A stretch of 64,000 nucleotides of DNA from Echinococcus granulosus (lineage: Eukaryota > Platyhelminthes > Cestoda > Cyclophyllidea > Taeniidae), in assembly GCF_000524195.1 (NCBI RefSeq), contig NW_020170382.1:1506957-1570956 (forward strand), in the 5' to 3' direction. The notes beneath the pieces were generated by a model that did not search any database, was not told the DNA's origin, and was given only the letters and a program-made list of their open reading frames with translations. Shown here in pieces: positions 49,901 to 63,655 of this stretch. How positions within the stretch are numbered: position 1 is the stretch's first letter; each line of letters opens with the position of its first letter. The translations under genes and the position numbers were made by a program.

Positions 49901-52900
49901 CCTATGCAGCATTGAATTGCCAACCAAGAGAAAAGAAAAATTGAAAAAGGACAGCTTCAAAACCTCACTTCAAATTTTGCGATTTAGCATGCCTCTGGAT
50001 TACATACCTCCATGCCAACACGCACGTCTTCAATGACATTGTCGACAACAGCAACAGCAAAGTCTTTGTGGTAAAGTGAGAGGCCCGAGAGGACGCTGGC
50101 TAGGCAGCCGATATACTGGAAGCGCACCTGCCAACTACTGGTGAAGAGATCTTTCATGAAAGAGACCAGCTGGAAAGTGTGATGGGAAGGAAACTTTTTG
50201 GACCGAAATTGAGGCCATTGTCAACTCGTTCCCAAAGGACTTTGACTTACCAGTGCGTCATTCCAGTCCATCTTTCGTAGGATTTTGAGCACGGAGTTTA
50301 CGGAATTGCGATTCAAGTCGCGCCAAAGCAACTGCCTTAGGAAACGCTGCAATGGAGTCAGTTCCACCTGCCCGAACTGACGAAGACGAGAACACAGTTT
50401 GGTGAGGTGTACAACGAAAAGTCGAAGACACTCGAATAGAGGACTTTCATAAACTATTGTTTTAGAGACCATCCAATGAAATTAGTCTGTAATCGAGACA
50501 TCAAAATGGGGTGCTAAAGGCTAGCAAAATCCTACAACTTCCTCGACCAAACCGTCCTTTTAGCATGAATTTAAATGCGTATGTACTGGTTCGTCGCGTT
50601 GGTTCTAGCATGGCGAAATACGCAGGGCGTCATTCGCACCCTGTCCTTCAAAGAAAGGATCATCTAAATGGATCCACTGATTATTACGCACCAAAACAAT
50701 GCTAAACAAGGGATTCGCTGGAGATAACTTAAAATTCGATGACTCATGCCAGACGGACTGTCAAAATTACACCAAAGGTGTAAAGTACAAACAAGTGACA
50801 GATGAGTGCGCATACCTCGATATGCTGAAAAAGCTATGACAAATAGTTTAACCACTAAGGCAGTAACGAGGTTGGAAGGATAGAAATGAGTGCTCCGAAC
50901 AAGCTTAAAAGTACCTTGCCAACGGAGACACGACAGATGAATCTGATTACCAATATCACCCATTTCAAAGTCTTGTTAAGATGGTAATCTATGACTTTGT
51001 TCCTGTCTCGTAAACGGTTACAGCCAGGTAACCACCGCAGTAGTTGCTAAGGCAAGTGTGCAGTGTTGTGCAAGTTTCGCTGATAGCATTTATGGTCTCC
51101 AATCTTCCAAACATTCGAAATAAGGCCCAGGTTCCCTTAAAACGTCTTTGGTCGTTATACAGGGGCTACATTGTAGTATTATTTTAAGCAGACCACGGTT
51201 GCTGGCATGTTTTTGAGCCGTTGAAGTGAACAACGACCATTAAGAGCGACGAAAGCAGCACGCAAAACAAAGTGGAAACCAAGTAACATAAGGTTAATAG
51301 CATTGACTGCGGTTGTTAACTCGCTAGTCTCTCCTATTCTTAATGATCCAATGTGGTGCTACAAACATTGTCAAGTCTCCATTCTTCGTGAAGCTACTTC
51401 AAGAAAGACACCAGACCTTACCAAATGGATTGCAACATAACGGCTTTAAGTCCCCCTTACAAAAAAGGTTTTCTGCTAATAAAGCCGAAATAGTAACTCA
51501 CATTTGTGGCATTTTTGGGTGGATCACAGAAGAAAAAGGTGTTTTCAATCATAAGAGAGTAGCGCGCATCCATGTGAAGGGCATTCTTCTTGCGCAGCAT
51601 GATCTCCAGGTAGATTTGCGTGCGCCGATGAGTGGCCGGCGAACGGTAAAGGAAGCGGCCGCAGGTGTCCAGCAACCCGCAGGCCATGTCGATCTGGTGA
51701 TGCACAAAGTTGGGCAGCAAGCGCTTCACGCAGTTCAGTGCCTCGTCCGCTGGGAAGACGCGGAACTTCACCAACTCTCCTAGTCAAGTTAGATTAGAAT
51801 TACTCAGTGAATTAAAGTACCTTCGAGTAACTATTAATAATAGTGAAGCATTAGGCATGAAGTGTCCCGTATGATAGTTGATTCCAATTTACTACAATAT
51901 TGTTTTGATGGCCGAATCAGAAGAATGATCACATAGAGTCAAGTATGACGCTCAAAAGAGGGCTAGGACTGTGCGACTGTTGGTCTCCTATGAAGTAGCT
52001 TCCGAGTCTTTTAATGCTGCCATACTTATCCTCGATTACGACCATAGAGATAAAGGAGACTACATCTTTACTATGAGTAGGAAGGATCATAAGGGCAGTT
52101 TAATCATGCTCGAATAGTGTCTCGAACATGTCGAAAACATAACGGAGAGTATCCCAACCTGCCAGCATAAAGTCGTAGCATTCGGGCAACGGAACTAATG
52201 ATTCTGCAGCCATTTTTATGTGAAACACTTCTTGAAATAGCCCGACTAACATGTGATGATACACTGAGAGGTATTTAATAGACTAGAAGACAATTGCTTC
52301 AATAAGAGGAGTCCGTCATGCGAGGGAAATCCGAGCGCCCAAAAGTTGGATACTTAGTTCACCTAAAAAGCGTCGACGTGAGCCTTTCAGTTGCTGCCAT
52401 TCGAATACGGCCTTATCCAATTGTTCGCATTAAGTAAAGTCATTTAATTTTGTAATAGTCGAACCTTGAAACGCTAAAATTATGGGTGGAAAAACTTCAA
52501 AATATGTATTCCTTTTCCCCAGGTTTGATACTAGAATCAATCATCATTGCTTACTTATGCGAAAATAAAAGAATCCCAAAATCTTCCGGCCCTGTCTATC
52601 GTATAAGGTAGCAAAATTACTTCAAAACATGATGGGAGTGTCTACAACCCCAGAGAAATGCTCCTGTTTAACTTTTTAGGACTTTCCGCTCTTTTTGATA
52701 GCTGCCAATCATTCTGGAAATCGTGATTCTGCATGGCCAAGCGACTCCGACTCAGCTGAAGTCTATGACTTGACTCTCGGCGGTCGACGTGATTCCTCGA
52801 CTAGGCCCGTACCCACGCGCCATAGCCTTGAGTTGACCCGCCCGCGTTTATCAACAAAGCTTTCTGTCCTGAGGTATTGACGCAATTGTTATCTGGTTGG

Positions 52901-55900
52901 TGTGAGATAAAAACCTCCGGCTGCTTCCGCACACAACGCCAGGTCATGAGAATTAGCAACCAATGATAACAGCGGCAGCTCAGCTGAGCGTGCAAACTCT
53001 CCGTGCTTTGCATAACTTGATCGACTATAGGAGAATAACACGCCCGACAATTTTTAATAATTATTATCACTTCACCTAGGCAATTTAACCTTAGCCGAAA
53101 TCGCCTAAGTTGGAATTGTTATGAAAGAGTGGTCTCGTATAACCCGTTTCCAACGTTATTTGCAGCTTGTGTGTAGTCGCACCAAAATCAACTATTTGCT
53201 CTCCATCACCAGCAAAAATTCTTCTTATTTTCCAGCGCATTGCACAAAAGAGATGATTTTGATCTGTGAGTGTCCACTGATAAACAATGATACCTTCTTG
53301 AAGTGGAAGTATTCGACAAAATGGGCAAAGACTCTGAATCAAGTGTCAAAACTAAGTACCTACAGAGATCAGCTATTATTTTAGTGGCCAATTTAGGTGA
53401 CTACGCATTGGAGCTTCACCGAGCTAGATAAGTCGAACTGGCAGGAGGGAAGCCTGCTAAGATTTCAAGACTGGACAACTGAATGAGGCGCTAAGCCCTT
53501 GAAAGACTGTTTACACGAAGCCCACGCAAGCATTCCTCTTTGAACCAAGCGCAGCAACTGGTCCTTACATCATTATCAATACGAAAAATGTTGGTTTGTG
53601 TCCAGCGTTAGCTTTGCGAAGCTCAACCAATTGATAACAAGTGAAAGCCTTACTAAATCAGTTAAACAAAATGACAAGATGTTGTAAACTTGCAAATAGG
53701 TAGAGAAAATTGGTCAGGATAAAGGGCAACACCGAGTCTGCAAACAATACAGGATTGGACATTTTACCGCTCATACGAATACCACGGACCAAACTCCAAG
53801 CGGGAGATGGACTTAGGATCTCATGTGCGGCATTCACCACGTCCCCAAGATATATACCTCTATCAAGCTATAGAATAATATCCTATTAAATGCGCGAAAG
53901 ATGTTAACAATGCCTCTTGCAATTTAACAGTCTTCGAATATAACCGTATAAACAATGCACCTTTCCTTTTAAATGAAAAAAAAAAACAGTCATCGCTAGA
54001 TTGGGCGAACGAGAAGGCTGTTTACACGGCTTCCTGATTAAGATATAACGAAATAAACATTTAAATGGAAAGGCGTTCCATAGTTAATAACCGAACGACA
54101 AAACTATCCACCGGAGCAAAATTTTGCGTTAAATTTTTACACTGCAAAGACGAAAACTCCATTTGGCTATCCTCTAAAGCTACATTCCTCATTTATTAAA
54201 ATGCAAATTTAACTTTCGAACTGCTGTGATCGAAGGAAGCAAAACTAATTGTAAATAGATTTGTAGAGCCGTTCATGTTATGGCACATATGACTTAGAAG
54301 TCCCACCGACATACCACCTTAGTCCAGTAATAACAAGTGTCCTGTGGTTATTTTCCTTTCAAACTCCGATTCACAAAGAAGGGGGATCATAAGTACCTTA
54401 GAGTACAGGACAAATAAGTTCTTATACAAGAAAGTGTCCGTCCGATCCCACCTTATTCAGACCAAAAGATCTAAACCTCGAAACCAGTCGACCACATTCC
54501 ATAATTGACTACCATTTCTTCTCCTAGACACAAAATTCCCTCTTGAATTGTAGAAGCACTTATTTCGGCTCGATGATCCCACCGTCCGAGATTCTAAGCC
54601 GCCAATTACCTCAATGGTAAAAAGGTATTATCAACAGTTAACTCAAAAGGGGAAGTCGCGTAACTTACTCCCCACCGTATAACTGAACACCGTTCTAAAT
54701 CGGAATGTTCAATATTCAATGATCACTAGCTCTAGATACTAAGCACGTACCAATGAAGCGGACGGTCTTCAGTTTGGACTCCAAATTAACCTGGTCCTTC
54801 TTATGCAGGTGCCAGCGAAACTCCTGGAGCAGAGCGTTATTGAGGTCCTGGCTGAGATCAGGCATTACTGGATTAAGAGTGGCTACAAAGCGTGCGTAGA
54901 AGGGCAGGAGGTCGTAACGTGTGCGTGGCACCGAGGCCAGCGCATTAGCCAGCCGCCGGCGATTCGGCTTCTTGTTTAGGTTCACGCAAAAGTCGTACGC
55001 TGCCTGTGAGGAAAGAGATAAACCATCTCAGTTAGCTGGTAAGAGCTGAAGTGGAGAAGGGAGGAGGTGAGACAATAGACGAACCCGATCAATGAGGTCG
55101 CGATTGACGCATTTGGGAAGTTGAGTGAGGAAAGTGTCCATCATCATCTTCGCACTTGGTGGGCCCTCTTCTTCACCTTTACGAAATGAAGATAAAAAGA
55201 GGAAAGTGAGTCAGAGCATTCACACGTTTTCAAACTCATGCAAGCACGCCTGCAATGTGCCTAAAAATCTCATGTCACGTGGCATTACACCACCGTGCAA
55301 ACAGCAACAGGAGCCTAGGTGCGACAGTTCGGTTTGCTCAATAATGTGCAACTAGCAAATAATCAAACTATCTGGATGGTTTCAGTCGCTACTGAATTTC
55401 GCTTCAAAATGATGTATGCAACAAAACTCCATTAACATGACAGATGGTGGATTGGAAGGTTTGCACTTTTGATGTGCTTAATGCCTCAAAATAAGCATCT
55501 TGGAGAGAGGTCGTTTTAAAATAGGATAACATCACCTTTCCTGGAAATATTGCACTAGGATGCACAGCAAAACTGCTGCATCTAGGCCATACTTTACTAG
55601 GAAAGGGTTTGAAATGGGCAGATATCCCAGTTTTCACATTGTAGGAAGCAACATAGAAGTACATTTGGACTTTCCAATACCGCCGACAGCAATACCACCT
55701 TAGATTCATCGCTGGATAAGGTATGGGCAAGGGATTTGGCTACACGAACGCTACAGATAAAGGCAAATATGAAGTTTGGCTTTGGCATTCAGCGGCATAA
55801 AATTCGAAGTTGATTGCTTAGGGAACATTCGTCACCTCCCTTAATTAAACCACTTAAGATCGCCCCTTGCCATAAATAAGCTCAACAGAACTCCTACCAA

Positions 55901-58900
55901 AATGCACTGGAATGACACCTGCTTTAAATACAAAAGACTAAACATGTCCTTTCAGCCTTCCATCATTCTACCTCCACACCGGTATTATGGAGTTCCATTT
56001 GCGTTATTCGCAACACTATTCGCCTAGTCCCCTGCACGCTTAGAATAGAGCTTCTGCGGTTATTCAGCCCCACATTTATAATAGTAACAAAAGTAAAATA
56101 AAGATAAATCACAAACTGACGTGTCTCCGGGGAAAACTTGTCTACAGACTTTTGCCCTGTAGAGGTTGAGGATGCGGCGCTACCATTGGCGGAGGTTGAC
56201 GACAATCCCCCACCTTCCTGGCCAGCCTCGAGAGTTTTTGGGCAGATAATATCCTCCTCTGCCTCCTCTTCTGCCTGTGCCAATTCACTCTCCACCTTTT
56301 CCACGTCGATTTCTGTCAGATCCAGGACATGCGGGGGAGGAGCACATACGTTCACGCATTACACAGACAAGCATTTGTTTGAATTATGCCCTTTCAGTCT
56401 CCTACGATTTGGCTAGCAGCCCGGTACTGTGTTATCCTTACCAAATTTCTCCCAGTCTCTGCACATTTGTATCTATATCCAGATTTGTTCAATTTAAAAC
56501 GTTTTTGGAGATGACCCAGATGATACATTGGTAGCAGTAACACGCAAACCCCTTTCAAAAGGCTGTAGAATGAAGACATCTATAGTGGATGACTGAATCC
56601 GGACAATTAGGGCAATTGCAAAAACTCCGGCTCTGCACAATGGCCAGTAACACAACAAGACCAGAGCTAAGCCAGTTGAAAACATCTTTTATGGAAATTA
56701 TTGGAATTTTTGAATGAACAGTTAAATGATTAATATCATAATAGGAATTCTTACTTTTTCACATTAAAAAAAGCCAAGAGCAACCCAAATCAGATGTTGG
56801 GCAACATTACAATGGTGAAAATATGGTTAGGGGGTAAGAGTGCGGAAAATGTCCCCATTAAACTACTATATATTGCATTTTAATGAATGATTCTATCTCA
56901 AAACAAATGGTCCCCACAACAGAGATTTTTGTAGGAAATACGCTTTTGTAAGACACGGAGGAACCTTGAGCAAAACAGAATAAATGAGCCCCTAAGGTGT
57001 GGTTGATGAAGAGTATGGGACGGATGGTTTTCCCGTAAATAAACTGCATACATCACCATGCCCGCAATCAGATGTCGTGGCGGAGTTCTCGTTTCACAAA
57101 TTTGACTGCTTTGTGATAGCAGAAAAAGGGAAATTACACGATGATTGTCGAGAACGATGCTGGAGAGAGGAGGAACAATAGGTAAGGGAGAGATATCTGT
57201 TTAAAGTACAAATTCAACAGCGAGAGCCTTTCAGGTTCCGCAAATCGGCCACCATTTAAGTGTCACGACTTTCTGTCCACGTCACCGTTGCTGTTTGTCA
57301 CTCAGCTCGTCTCTACACTTGTTACGAAGTCATGTTCAGATATACACCTTATAGGGTCAAACATGGCTTTAATCTCCATTAGATAATGATACCTTTGGTA
57401 TTGCGCATTAATATTAGTTGCGCACTAATCACTAGTGCGCTAGTCCCCCTTTGAGGTCATATCAAATCACGTGGGTTTCAATTCTTGGAGAAACGTATCG
57501 CATAAACATAACAAGGAAGCCTAGAAATATGGATGGCGCAATAGGCACTAGTAGCTTCACGCAGTACTTGAGAACTTCGCCTACCATCGTTAGAGGATTC
57601 ATCTGCAGAAGCAGGATCATCCTTTTTGAGCTGTGCCATCTTCGAAGTGGACTGCTCGCTTTCTTTGTACAAAATCTAGGAGGGAAAAAGGAAATAAATA
57701 CTGCTGCAGACTTCGAAATTTCCCTTCCTTAACAAAAACTCACAGCAGGGATCATGGCACGAATGTCCTGCAGGCTTTCGTAGAATAATCGCGTGTCCTC
57801 ATCCTCGAATAGAGACGAGTTGTCAGCGTCACCACCCTACGATAGAGATAAGGATAACAAAGGGCACATTACATCAGGGCAGGGCTATAGCAAGGATGAC
57901 GTAATCGTGTCACAATGAGGGTAAGTCAGCTTGACCTTTGACAAGATCAGCCGCACGTAAACCGTTAAAAACAGTTTCAGAACCTTTTATAATCTGTTTA
58001 CCTCAAATATTTGATTCCTCCATGATGAAACTGATTGTGAACATTGATCATCCTTCATAAAATATTAACTTAATTAAATCCGACAATGACTGGTCTTCCC
58101 AACGTCGAGAGCGCTCTGTACCTATCAGCACGACTACTGCCAAAATTCCCAATCCACTCGCAGAAGACTTTGCGAGGGAAATTTGCCTTTCTACTGAAAA
58201 CGCACCCCAAATACATGAATTTGTGATACTGGCAAACATCTGTCGTTCACAATAACCAAAGCGTAGCATAATTTAGACACCGAGTTTTACAGCCATCTTT
58301 GTCTTAAAATAGCAGCTGCTGTTCAATGACAGCCCTAGTTGACTCACAAGACAAAAAATTAAGTGAAGTGTTTGAAAAAATATTACCACTACCCCTCCGA
58401 AAACCGCCTCCAAAATTTCCTTTGTGATAGGGTGCAGTCGGAGTGAGTGAAAGGTGATCCTCCAACCAACACTGGTTACAGCGTAGGACTTAGGTGACGT
58501 CAGTGCCATTGCATTGCTAAAACCAAGGTGACATCACGCACTACGTGGGCTGTTCGAGACATTGTTCGCATCTTCATAACTCTGTGTATATGACTTTTCC
58601 AACAGTGACATTTCTTTTTGATGCGACTTCATAAATCGGGCGGGTGAAACCAACAGCATCAGCTTTTTTGTTGTTAATCATCCGGAGCACCTTAAATTAC
58701 GCGCAAATCAAAATCCTCGATGCCACCAATGGAAGAGAGAAGCCACCGTCTCCACGTTGAGCACACACGTCGATCGAAATAAAATTGTGCTCTTGGCATC
58801 ACAGAGCACCCCATAACCGACTGCCAGCCAGTGCACTTACCTGTAAGGACAGTCGCCTCACCAGACAAAATTAGCCAAATGACGCACTCATACAAAACCT

Positions 58901-60733
58901 ATTTGGCCACTTCATCTCTACCTTTCGTTTTTACTGATCAGAAATGTTAAAAAATAGGAAGACGCTTCAAATTTTTGACATCAAGGAGCATGAAAGCGTT
59001 CAAGACAAATTGATAACGAAAGTATGGAACAAAATGCCCAAATTACAATGAATTAGCGTAGTATTCTCGCAGCAATGCCAAATGTTTCGCAAAACAAAGT
59101 ATACCTAGATAGCTATGCCTGTTTGGGGAAAACTAGTCAGGGTTCAAACGCCATTAAAAACGGTGTTTGCATTCATAAATAAGCAGGAATCTAAAATATT
59201 TTAATCAATTACCAAGAAACTGCCTGCATTACAAAAATGTCTTCCGTTTAGGATGCATCAATTGAATTTCTCGTGCCAATAAAAAGACTAAATTTGGGCT
59301 TTTTAGGATAGTAGGCGTACGGTTCTTGGGTTTCAAGGCAAATAACAGTGAAAAGTGACCTTACCTCAGAGACATGTAGCTGACCTTCCGTCTTCAACCC
59401 ATTATTCTCATCCTCCTCAACTAGTCAAAAGAAAAATAAAACTCAGCAACGACTACGGGTGAGGAAAGAGAAACGACGCACAACCCACCTGCAACAAGTG
59501 TTTCCATAGCAGGTGGTGCCTCCTTATCCACAACGTCAGCAAGAATAGATACTGCCTCGTGGAACTTCTTGCAAGTCGCCACTAGCTGCATCTCCTTCTC
59601 ATGACGCTCCGGGTGGACCTCGCCCTTAGTGAACATCTGGTGGCGGTTGGAGGCAATAACTCGGCGTGCCTCCTTTGCCATGCCCGTCAGACGCTCCAGT
59701 GCTGCTGTGTAGTAGTCATGGAAGAGACCGCGACACTTGGTCTTCCGCTCCTTCGGGAGAAACGCCGAACGCCGTATAGTGGCACCGTACTTCTTTGCAA
59801 GAGTCCTAAACAGCGTGAGCGTTGGTGGCTACTTACGTGTATTTTCGAGGGATGAGACCGGCCCAGTCGTCACCACAGGCCTTGACGAAGCTAGAGACAA
59901 TACCAATGTTTACAAAGTTCTTATCCCCGTTAGTGAGTTGAGTAAGTTGGAGTGCGAGGAGCCGAACACTGTCATTCTCGGGTAGAACGCCAACCGTGAT
60001 TGAGTCGGCAAAGAGAACCAAATCGACACGCAATTTAGAGAGGTTTTGAGCCTAAGTTAAGAGCATGACAAGGGGTATGGTATAACTCACTTTCTCCGTC
60101 TTCTGCTGTGAGAATACCTTCTTCCAAGCGTCCAAAAGAAGACTGGAAAAATCAGAATACCGACGGTGCATGAGCGAGCAAAGTTGTAGCATAAATGGAA
60201 TGTCTGTCATCTTCACTTTGGGCTCTGTTATGGCGGTGGCCACCTCTGCTACGTACTTTGACAAATTCAGCCCCTCAAAATCCTTTAGGAGCGATTCTTT
60301 AGAGCTTTCTGTTAAGTTTCGCTGGAGAAAAGAGGGTTATGAAGTATAGCGACATACAATCTTCTTTACGAAAGCAGTATTTTTCTTAAGAGTTGAGTCT
60401 TTCTTGGAGAAGAACCGTTCGTCAGGCCAATTGTTCACAGCCGCATTGTTTTCTCTCAATAAGTCTGACTTCATTGTGAGCTTTTCAGCAATCTCTGACA
60501 TGTAGTCAGAAAGGACTTTCTGCAGAGGTTAAAGAATAAAAAATTAACAAACCTTATTCTCTTCATCACCCGGCGAGGGAGGCCTTGACTTAGCAGCTAA
60601 AGGGGGGAATCCAACAAGAATTAACAGAAACTTCAATGCATCAGATTAACTAAGTTTTGAACGTTTGACATAAATTGATAAGGTTTGGGTACGAAGAAAA
60701 TTCACGGTCAGAAAAGCGCTTTGAGTTTGACAT
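46921..60733 (-). CDS. UPF2: UPF2, regulator of nonsense-mediated mRNA decay
   Basis: Links UPF1 to the exon-junction factor UPF3 and triggers decay of mRNAs with premature stops; cytoplasmic. Exons (minus): 60733-60706 (tentative), 60596-60553, 60519-60358, 60321-60091, 60051-59837, 59805-59489, 59420-59365, 57836-57744, 57675-57585, 56312-56121, 55176-55085, 55003-54751, 51779-51502, 50367-50251, 50169-50008, 49814-49676, 49620-49481, 49430-49040, 48142-48045, 47963-47457, 47375-47108, 47042-46921. All phases agree; about 1,331 residues (human 1,272). MIF4G-1: LKKNTAFVKK, GLNLSKYVAEVA, GLIPRK. MIF4G-2: CVNRDLIDR, LLPFYARFVATL. MIF4G-3: HQIDMACGLLDTCGRFL, RRLSTVKYLGLLYNYKLIES, LLDTCGSYFDRGSRRKKL. 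Then an acidic region, the UPF1-binding part (YMKCPEDDEFVAELERM) with Ala- and Gly-rich inserts, and the ending KYNHPKRAPDAEAVF. First exon: phase fits, donor GTGAAT is weak. Confidence 0.96.
51780..54750 (-). other. Longest UPF2 intron
   Basis: About 3 kb between the MIF4G-2 exons (donor GTACGT, acceptor TTGACTAG, phase 1). Its plus strand is A-rich. No nested gene or repeat recognised. The other long UPF2 introns (48143-49039, 50368-51501, 55177-56120, 56313-57584, 57837-59364) also hold nothing I could identify. Confidence 0.65.
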
Positions 60734-61902
60734 TCCTATCCTCTTAAGCGTTAAGCTACATCAAAATGAATGATATTGGCAAGAAAGTGTGGACAAGTAA
60801 TCTGTCGCATTGAATAGCCTACATCAACTGTTCATGCTAAAAATTTAGTTCGTGAATTAGTTTAAGACATTTCAAAGTCCTAGGATTCTGCTGTTACGAT
60901 CCGAAAAGACTGAATATAAGCTTGATTCCTCCATTTTGCTTTCATAATTAGCGTCTCGAGTAACTAACAGAAACGTGTAAAACATGACACCATTGTTTGG
61001 TCAAAGCTAGGCGCAACAGACTTAATAGAGAGTATTAGCATCAACCTCAAGTTGCCTTAGAACTTCCAAATTGTAATTTTAAAGTAGATATGTACAGTAA
61101 GTCAACCTATCAATACCATACTTCTTTACAGTGGACGACAACAAAAAGCCACATAGGGACCTGAATAAGACCTGTTTATTTCTGTTAGTCCAGAAGCAAA
61201 GGTGGTAATACCACAGTATTTAAGGAAAATCAAATAACTACGAGGACGAACCTTCGAACATCATGAGAAAGCGAGCAGCATACAACCGACTCCAAAGAGT
61301 TAGTAAACTAACCAATGAACATTAAACAATCAGCGCTAACATTATCAACAGTATCGTTCGACTGATAAAACAACATTTGCCTAGCAGAAGATAAAAATTG
61401 ACTTAAACAAGCAATATTGCGTGCATTTTCTGCCAAGAAATACAAAAATTATTACCAAATTGCAGGCAGATGCTCAACTTTTAATAGAAAATGTTACAAG
61501 CATTATCGTGAGGTTATTTAAAACAAAAACCAAATTACCATTTTGTACAACTTTACAGACAGCAGAAACGGGGGATAGCTTACAATAATTGCCAATTATT
61601 TGCGTTGGTAGAAACTTATATTAAGTTGGTTGCTTTAGACCCCACACTGTTGTGTGTATTACTTTTCAAGTTTTGAATTTGTGTGGGAATGGTGAAGCTG
61701 TCACCTACTTAATAGGCATACATTACAGCCTTTTAAATGCAAGCTAATGTTTTTTTTGATGTTTACCGCCCTGGACTTTATAAATCCAATATTAAGGTAA
61801 CGAGACCGCCTAACTATTTCGTACTTCTCCATGGAAAAATTATTTTCCAGTGGCCTTGAATGTATCCATGTCCCTTAATGTGGTTTTTCAAAGGGCACGA
61901 TA
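60734..61902. promoter_or_regulatory. Presumed shared upstream region of UPF2 and FBXO36
   Basis: About 1.2 kb between divergent start codons. The composition changes across it from A-rich to T-rich on the plus strand, as expected between opposite transcription units. No named element was recognised; the promoter role is inferred from layout. Confidence 0.4.
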
Positions 61903-63505
61903 ATGCTGACCTGTTTCGAAAGCCCGATATTCAAATGTTATCAAGTATTTAATGATGAAGTAGTTGCCACTTTTACGGCTACTGCTCCTTCTCCTCAGAG
62001 GGATTTTTACCATTTGCAGGTTCTAAAAGACAAGGTAAGGCTTTTTCTCAGAAAGTAGTCATTGAGGGCCAAAGGATTTCTTGTGTATGCTCATATGCAG
62101 ACTATGCTCTTGGTAATTAAATACCCGTGTAAATAAGTGTGAGGATTTTGGAATGTCTAATGGCCTTGCGTTTTCGCCCATTTGTCCTTGTTATTTTTAT
62201 TTTAAGTACTTTCAAGTACCCAAAACATGTTCCAATGTTATTGAAACAGATCATCTGGAGAAGCTGGCGAATAACATCACGCAATGAAGCAGAGAAATAT
62301 AGTCCTACCCAACTTGTTGAATCATTTCCAGGATTTAAGCAGAATGAACAATTAAGAGGTATACTATTTTTAATACGCATTTGAGTATTACTAGGCCAGA
62401 TTCGTCATATTATGGGGAAAAATACTGTGAGATTTTGTGACTGTGTCGTTAAAGGGCAACTCGATTTTCTGCCTCGTATGCCACCCTCTATACTAAAGAG
62501 AATTATTAATTTCGTCAATGCTGAGGACATTGTTAACCTGGGGAGGTCCTGCAAATCAATATTTGAGGTAAATTCTCTTTGACTGACTTCGTCAAAATTG
62601 ATTACTATTAATTACACCCAATTTTTGATATTTCTTGTTGGTCTTTGTATTTGACTTTTAAACTAAAATGCAAGTATTCATTTATGCTAATATTTGGTGG
62701 CAACCCAGTTGTAATTCAATAACAAATCTAAATATGGTGGAATATTTGATTAAAGTGAACTTGGTTTGAAATTGTTCGAAATAAATTTGGTATTGTTTGT
62801 AAGCTGTAGTAATGTGATCGGTCTGTAGTGATTTAGGCGGATATTGTTTGTGCCTATAATGGATTTTCGCAAGTTCATCTGTTTCAGTCGAACATATTGT
62901 CCTAATTTTTCTAGTGCATGACACGCTTAGCCCTCACAAAAAATCATGTCCTGATGTCTTTACTGCAAAAATGAAGTGTTTTAATATACTCTAGAAGGAA
63001 ATGTTTAATCATCTGCTTTGGGATGCATTTATTATTGCCATAGATATGCAACAGCGATGAAGTCTGGAGAGCTGTATATTGTCGATATCACAAAGAGCCT
63101 CCAAACAAAGTCGTTAGAGAACTGGCAGAAAAATACGGTTGGAAACGCGTCTTCTTTACGAATAAGTTGAAACTTCAGGTAAGTGAACAACTGTGGACTT
63201 AATTTAACCATGTTATCTTTTGAATAAGGTTTTATAACAAATTACTCCATTTCAGCTGCAAATTCGCCGTCTGCGATTGGATAGGGGCCAGCCCGCAGGT
63301 GACGAAGCAGCAAACGATAAAATAAACAACGTGGCAAGCGGTATGAGTATCTTTCTCACTTATCCTTATTTTTAGCCAGTAGCATAATCCTTTGTCATCG
63401 CTTTTTAATTACCTCTTTTTAGGTAAAACTCCCACCCTCATGGATTCACAGTCTCAGCACCCACAAAAAGCTTACCTGAGAGGCTTCTCAAGTCTTGAAT
63501 CCTAG
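61903..63505 (+). CDS. FBXO36: F-box only protein 36-like SCF ligase adaptor
   Basis: F-box proteins bring substrates to SKP1-CUL1 ubiquitin ligases; the substrate of FBXO36 is not known to me. Exons: 61903-62034, 62250-62358, 62395-62567, 63044-63178, 63256-63340, 63423-63505, totalling 717 nt and 238 residues (human 188). All borders are GT..AG and phases agree; one intron is just 36 bp. Matches to human FBXO36: PSPQRDFYHLQVLKD near the N-terminus, WRSWRITSRNE, then the F-box at about 104-150 (LDFLPRMPPSILKRIINFV, EDIVNLGRSCKSIFEICNSD, VWRAV), then VVRELAEKYGWKRVFFTNKL, the most diagnostic block. The C-terminal 55 residues are extra and low in conservation. Start chosen as the first ATG of exon 1; the N-terminus is longer than in human, so a downstream start cannot be excluded. 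Head to head with UPF2. Confidence 0.92.
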
Positions 63506-63649
63506 AGAGGGGTTGACATGCTTCGCAGAAGGACTTGGTATTGCTCTCCAAGTCTTTCTTCCATTATTTATTTGACTATAGAAGCGCTATGGACTATAAA
63601 TCAGGGGTAGAAGGCGTGTGTTACTGAAAATGTTCCACTATTTTGCATC

Positions 63650-63655
63650 AATAAA
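63650..63655 (+). terminator. Polyadenylation signal of FBXO36 (AATAAA)
   Basis: Canonical hexamer 145 bp after the FBXO36 stop codon. It is the only AATAAA noticed in the sequence just after the gene. No transcript evidence. Confidence 0.6.
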
